This document shows, piece after piece, positions 4,997 to 6,666 of a stretch of DNA of 6,666 nt; the stretch's first letter is position 1; every line of letters begins with the position of its first letter. The position numbers and the translations under genes were made by a program. This stretch comes from CAZJFH01 sp964545205 (GTDB lineage Bacteria > Pseudomonadota > Alphaproteobacteria > Rhodospirillales > Magnetospirillaceae). The notes under the pieces were generated by a model. It saw only the letters and a program-made list of their open reading frames with translations, made no database searches and was not told where the DNA came from. The stretch covers positions 1-6,666 of the forward strand of contig CAZJFH010000122.1 of assembly GCA_964545205.1 (NCBI GenBank), read 5' to 3'.

Positions 4997-6493
4997 CTAC
5001 TGCCCCTGGCCGAGCGAGAAGGCCGGTTCGCCGTCGAACGTGTACAGGTGCTCGGTCTTGACGAAGTCGACGCCCTTGCGGGCGAAGCCGTCCAGCAGTT
5101 CGACGACCGCCGCCGCGTCGACCCGCTGGCCGTCGCGGGCCTTGAACCGGCAGCGCCAATGGTCGGTGCAGAACGTCTCCGGCATGCCGTTCGGCCACAC
5201 CTTGATGCCGCGGTTGGTGATCATCGTCAATTCGAGGCGCTCGCTGGCGACCGCGCCGGCCGCCGCCGCGACGGTTTCCACCGGGGCGGCGGCGTGCACG
5301 AACACGTCGATGCCGACCAGCTCCTTCCGCGCCGGGGCGCGCCGCTTGGCGGTCGGCACCGCGAAAGGCTTGGCGTCCTTGTCGTAGGAGACCGCGGGAA
5401 GCTTCACCGGCCGCTGGCCGAGACGGGCGATCACCGCCTCGGCGAAGGCGGCGGTGCCGACCCGCTCCTTCGAAAGGCCTTCCTTGTGGATGTCGCGCGT
5501 GTGCACGCCGTCCTCGATGGTCCGCAGCCAGGCGTTGTGGACGCGCTCGGCCGCGTCCGCCTGGCCGAGATGGACCAGCATCATGACGCCGGCGAGCAGC
5601 AGGCCCGAGGGGTTGGCGACGTCCTGGCCGGCGATGTCCGGGGCGGAGCCGTGGATCGCCTCGAACATCGCGCCGTGCTCGCCGATATTGGCCGACGGGC
5701 CGAGGCCGACCGAGCCGGCGATCTGCGCGGCGACGTCGCTGAGGATGTCGCCGTAGAGATTGGCCATCACGATGACGTCGAACGCCTCGGGGGTGTCGGC
5801 CAGCTTCGCCGCCCCGATGTCGATGATCCAATGCTCGTTGCCGATGTCGGGATACTCGGCCGCCACCTCGTCGAACACCTTGTGGAAGAGACCGTCGGTC
5901 ATCTTCATGATGTTGTCCTTGGTGAAGCAGGTCACCTTCCTGCGGCCGTGGGCGCGGGCGTATTCGAAGGCGTAGCGGGCGATCTTCTCGCAGCCCGGCC
6001 GCGAGATCAGCTTCAGGCACTGATAGACCTCGTCGGTCTGGCGGTGCTCGATGCCGGCGTAGAGGTCCTCCTCGTTCTCGCGGACGATGACCACGTCCAT
6101 GCCCGGATGCTTGGTCGCGACGAACGGGGAGTAGGAGACGCAGGGCCGGACGTTGGCGAACAGGCCCAGGCTCTTGCGCACGGTGACGTTCAGGCTCTTG
6201 TAGCCGCCGCCCTGCGGCGTCGTGATCGGGGCCTTGTAGAACACCTTGGTGCGGCGCAGGCTGTCCCAGGCGTCGCCACTGATGCCGGCCGTCTGGCCGG
6301 ACAGGTAGACCTTCTCGCCGATGTCGATCGGCTCGACCACGAAGTCGGCGCCCGCGGCACGCAGCACCGCCAGGCTGGCCTTCATGATTTCCGGACCGAT
6401 GCCGTCGCCATGGGCGACGGTGATGGTCGGCGAGCCCTCGGATTGCGGGCGTTCGGACGGTTCGGCCAGGCTGCCGGTCAGTTGCGTGTTCAT
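4997..6493 (-). CDS. icd: Isocitrate dehydrogenase, long Thermus/Rickettsia-type, probably NAD+-dependent
   Basis: This 498-residue cytoplasmic enzyme oxidatively decarboxylates isocitrate to 2-oxoglutarate in the TCA cycle. The dimeric decarboxylating dehydrogenase core spans about residues 21-360. Isocitrate ligands by alignment with E. coli Icd are S100, N102, R106, R116 and R138, with catalytic Y145 and K192, and metal-binding D225, D249 and D253. The cofactor loop reads HGSAPDIAGQDVANP (281-295). D286, I287 and A293 replace the Lys, Tyr and Val of NADP enzymes, and T332 and H336 stand where Tyr and Arg contact the 2'-phosphate, so NAD+ use is predicted. Residues from about 360 to 498 form a linker and C-terminal domain absent from E. 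coli Icd but present in the Thermus-like subfamily (about 480-500 residues). The ATG at 6493 is chosen over upstream in-frame ATGs because AGGAGG (6501-6506) lies seven bases before it and the sequence upstream is not conserved-looking. It is monocistronic here, with a terminator after it. Confidence 0.95.
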   Translation of the reverse strand: MNTQLTGSLAEPSERPQSEGSPTITVAHGDGIGPEIMKASLAVLRAAGADFVVEPIDIGEKVYLSGQTAGISGDAWDSLRRTKVFYKAPITTPQGGGYKSLNVTVRKSLGLFANVRPCVSYSPFVATKHPGMDVVIVRENEEDLYAGIEHRQTDEVYQCLKLISRPGCEKIARYAFEYARAHGRRKVTCFTKDNIMKMTDGLFHKVFDEVAAEYPDIGNEHWIIDIGAAKLADTPEAFDVIVMANLYGDILSDVAAQIAGSVGLGPSANIGEHGAMFEAIHGSAPDIAGQDVANPSGLLLAGVMMLVHLGQADAAERVHNAWLRTIEDGVHTRDIHKEGLSKERVGTAAFAEAVIARLGQRPVKLPAVSYDKDAKPFAVPTAKRRAPARKELVGIDVFVHAAAPVETVAAAAGAVASERLELTMITNRGIKVWPNGMPETFCTDHWRCRFKARDGQRVDAAAVVELLDGFARKGVDFVKTEHLYTFDGEPAFSLGQGQ

Positions 6494-6500
6494 CGGAAGA

Positions 6501-6509
6501 CCTCCTCTC
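6501..6509 (-). promoter_or_regulatory. Shine-Dalgarno that fixes the icd start
   Basis: On the minus strand this reads AGAGGAGG (core AGGAGG, 6501-6506), seven bases before the ATG at 6493. It argues against the longer reading frame that would start at 6592. Confidence 0.85.
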
Positions 6510-6565
6510 TCGGGCGGGGCGCGCGCCACCATAGGGGGTAGGAAGGCGTTTTTGAAATTGAGAGG

Positions 6566-6584
6566 GCCAATGGCGGTCATTGGC
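6566..6584. promoter_or_regulatory. 7-5-7 inverted repeat upstream of icd, candidate operator
   Basis: GCCAATG (6566-6572) and CATTGGC (6578-6584) form a perfect inverted repeat with a 5-base spacer, 73-91 bases upstream of the icd ATG. A further CAATGGC at 6590-6596 repeats the 6568-6574 copy 22 bases away, about two helical turns. The arrangement fits a dimeric regulator site in the icd control region. No regulator is identified. Confidence 0.4.
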
Positions 6585-6611
6585 GTTTGCAATGGCCGCG
6601 TCCGGAACGCG

Positions 6612-6641
6612 AAAAGCCCGCCTCGTGGGAGGCGGGCTTTT
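6612..6641 (-). terminator. Perfect 13-bp terminator hairpin upstream of icd
   Basis: AAAAGCCCGCCTC (6612-6624) pairs perfectly with GAGGCGGGCTTTT (6629-6641) around a GTGG loop, so it is flanked by A's and T's and could work in either direction. The only + strand sequence to its left is antisense to icd, so it most likely ends a minus-strand gene lying beyond 6666. Bases 6642-6666 show nothing else. Confidence 0.8.
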
Positions 6642-6666
6642 GCGGGATCTTGGTTGCGGGGGCCGG

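Larger units (their letters stand above)
6494..6611 (-). promoter_or_regulatory. icd upstream region, likely promoter
   Basis: This 118-base stretch lies between the icd start and the next terminator hairpin and must hold the icd promoter if the gene is transcribed alone. On the minus strand a run around 6546-6560 (CAATTTCAAAAACG) is the only A/T-rich part. TTTCAA followed after 17 bases by CTATGG is one possible -35/-10 pair, but the match is poor. An inverted repeat at 6566-6584 is listed separately. Confidence 0.45.

Noticed and set aside
4929..5387. 152-residue + strand frame starting with a lysine run
   Set aside because: The lysines are the A-tract of the icd terminator, and the rest is antisense to icd.
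4997..6493. 3-isopropylmalate or homoisocitrate dehydrogenase
   Set aside because: The substrate loop has the Ser-Leu-Asn-Val-x-x-Arg pattern of isocitrate dehydrogenases, and the 498-residue length with C-terminal domain matches the Thermus/Rickettsia-type enzyme.
5048..6541. 497-residue open frame on the plus strand opposite icd
   Set aside because: It is the antisense of icd and has no recognisable domain, while icd is a clear family member with a ribosome site.
6494..6592. Longer icd start giving 531 residues
   Set aside because: No ribosome site precedes the upstream ATGs, whereas AGGAGG stands seven bases before the ATG at 6493. The extension also covers the candidate operator and promoter region.

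Overview
The window is about 70% GC, densely packed and strongly biased to G/C at third codon positions, and it looks like an alphaproteobacterial chromosome. The best taxonomic hint is the isocitrate dehydrogenase at the right end. It belongs to the long subfamily with a C-terminal extension, known from Thermus, Rickettsia and various Alphaproteobacteria. A free-living Rhodospirillales-like organism is a reasonable guess, not a demonstration.

Bases 1-3022 (+) carry a tightly coupled five-gene run in which every stop overlaps the next start. It comprises the C-terminal end of an FtsX/MacB-type ABC permease (cut by the window edge), its LolD/MacB-type ATPase, an uncharacterised multi-pass membrane protein with a His-His-His-Cys-Pro-Phe-Cys motif, a SCO-type copper chaperone or thiol protein, and a NosL-type copper-binding lipoprotein. 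Two of the five are recognisable copper-handling families. No nosZ, nosD, nosF or nosY and no oxidase gene is visible, so the client cuproenzyme is unknown. The cassette can be read as a copper delivery or metal-centre assembly module of the cell envelope, with the Cys-Pro-Phe-Cys membrane protein as its undescribed member.

Bases 3023-3135 are a short intergenic gap with a 10-bp hairpin and a good Shine-Dalgarno. Two more + strand genes follow: a small four-cysteine zinc-ribbon protein of the BCAM0308 type (3136-3615), and a secreted thioredoxin-like domain fused to a DsbD/CcdA-like membrane electron conduit (3631-4875). The latter could keep the cysteines of the SCO and NosL proteins reduced.

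Bases 4876-4996 are the gap between convergent genes and hold a rho-independent terminator whose U-tract lies on the minus strand. Bases 4997-6493 (-) encode a 498-residue isocitrate dehydrogenase. Its cofactor-site residues (Asp-Ile...Ala) predict NAD+ rather than NADP+ use. Its upstream region (6494-6611) carries a strong Shine-Dalgarno and a 7-5-7 inverted repeat that could be an operator. A second terminator hairpin at 6612-6641, almost identical to the one after icd, closes the window and suggests that a minus-strand gene ends just to the right.
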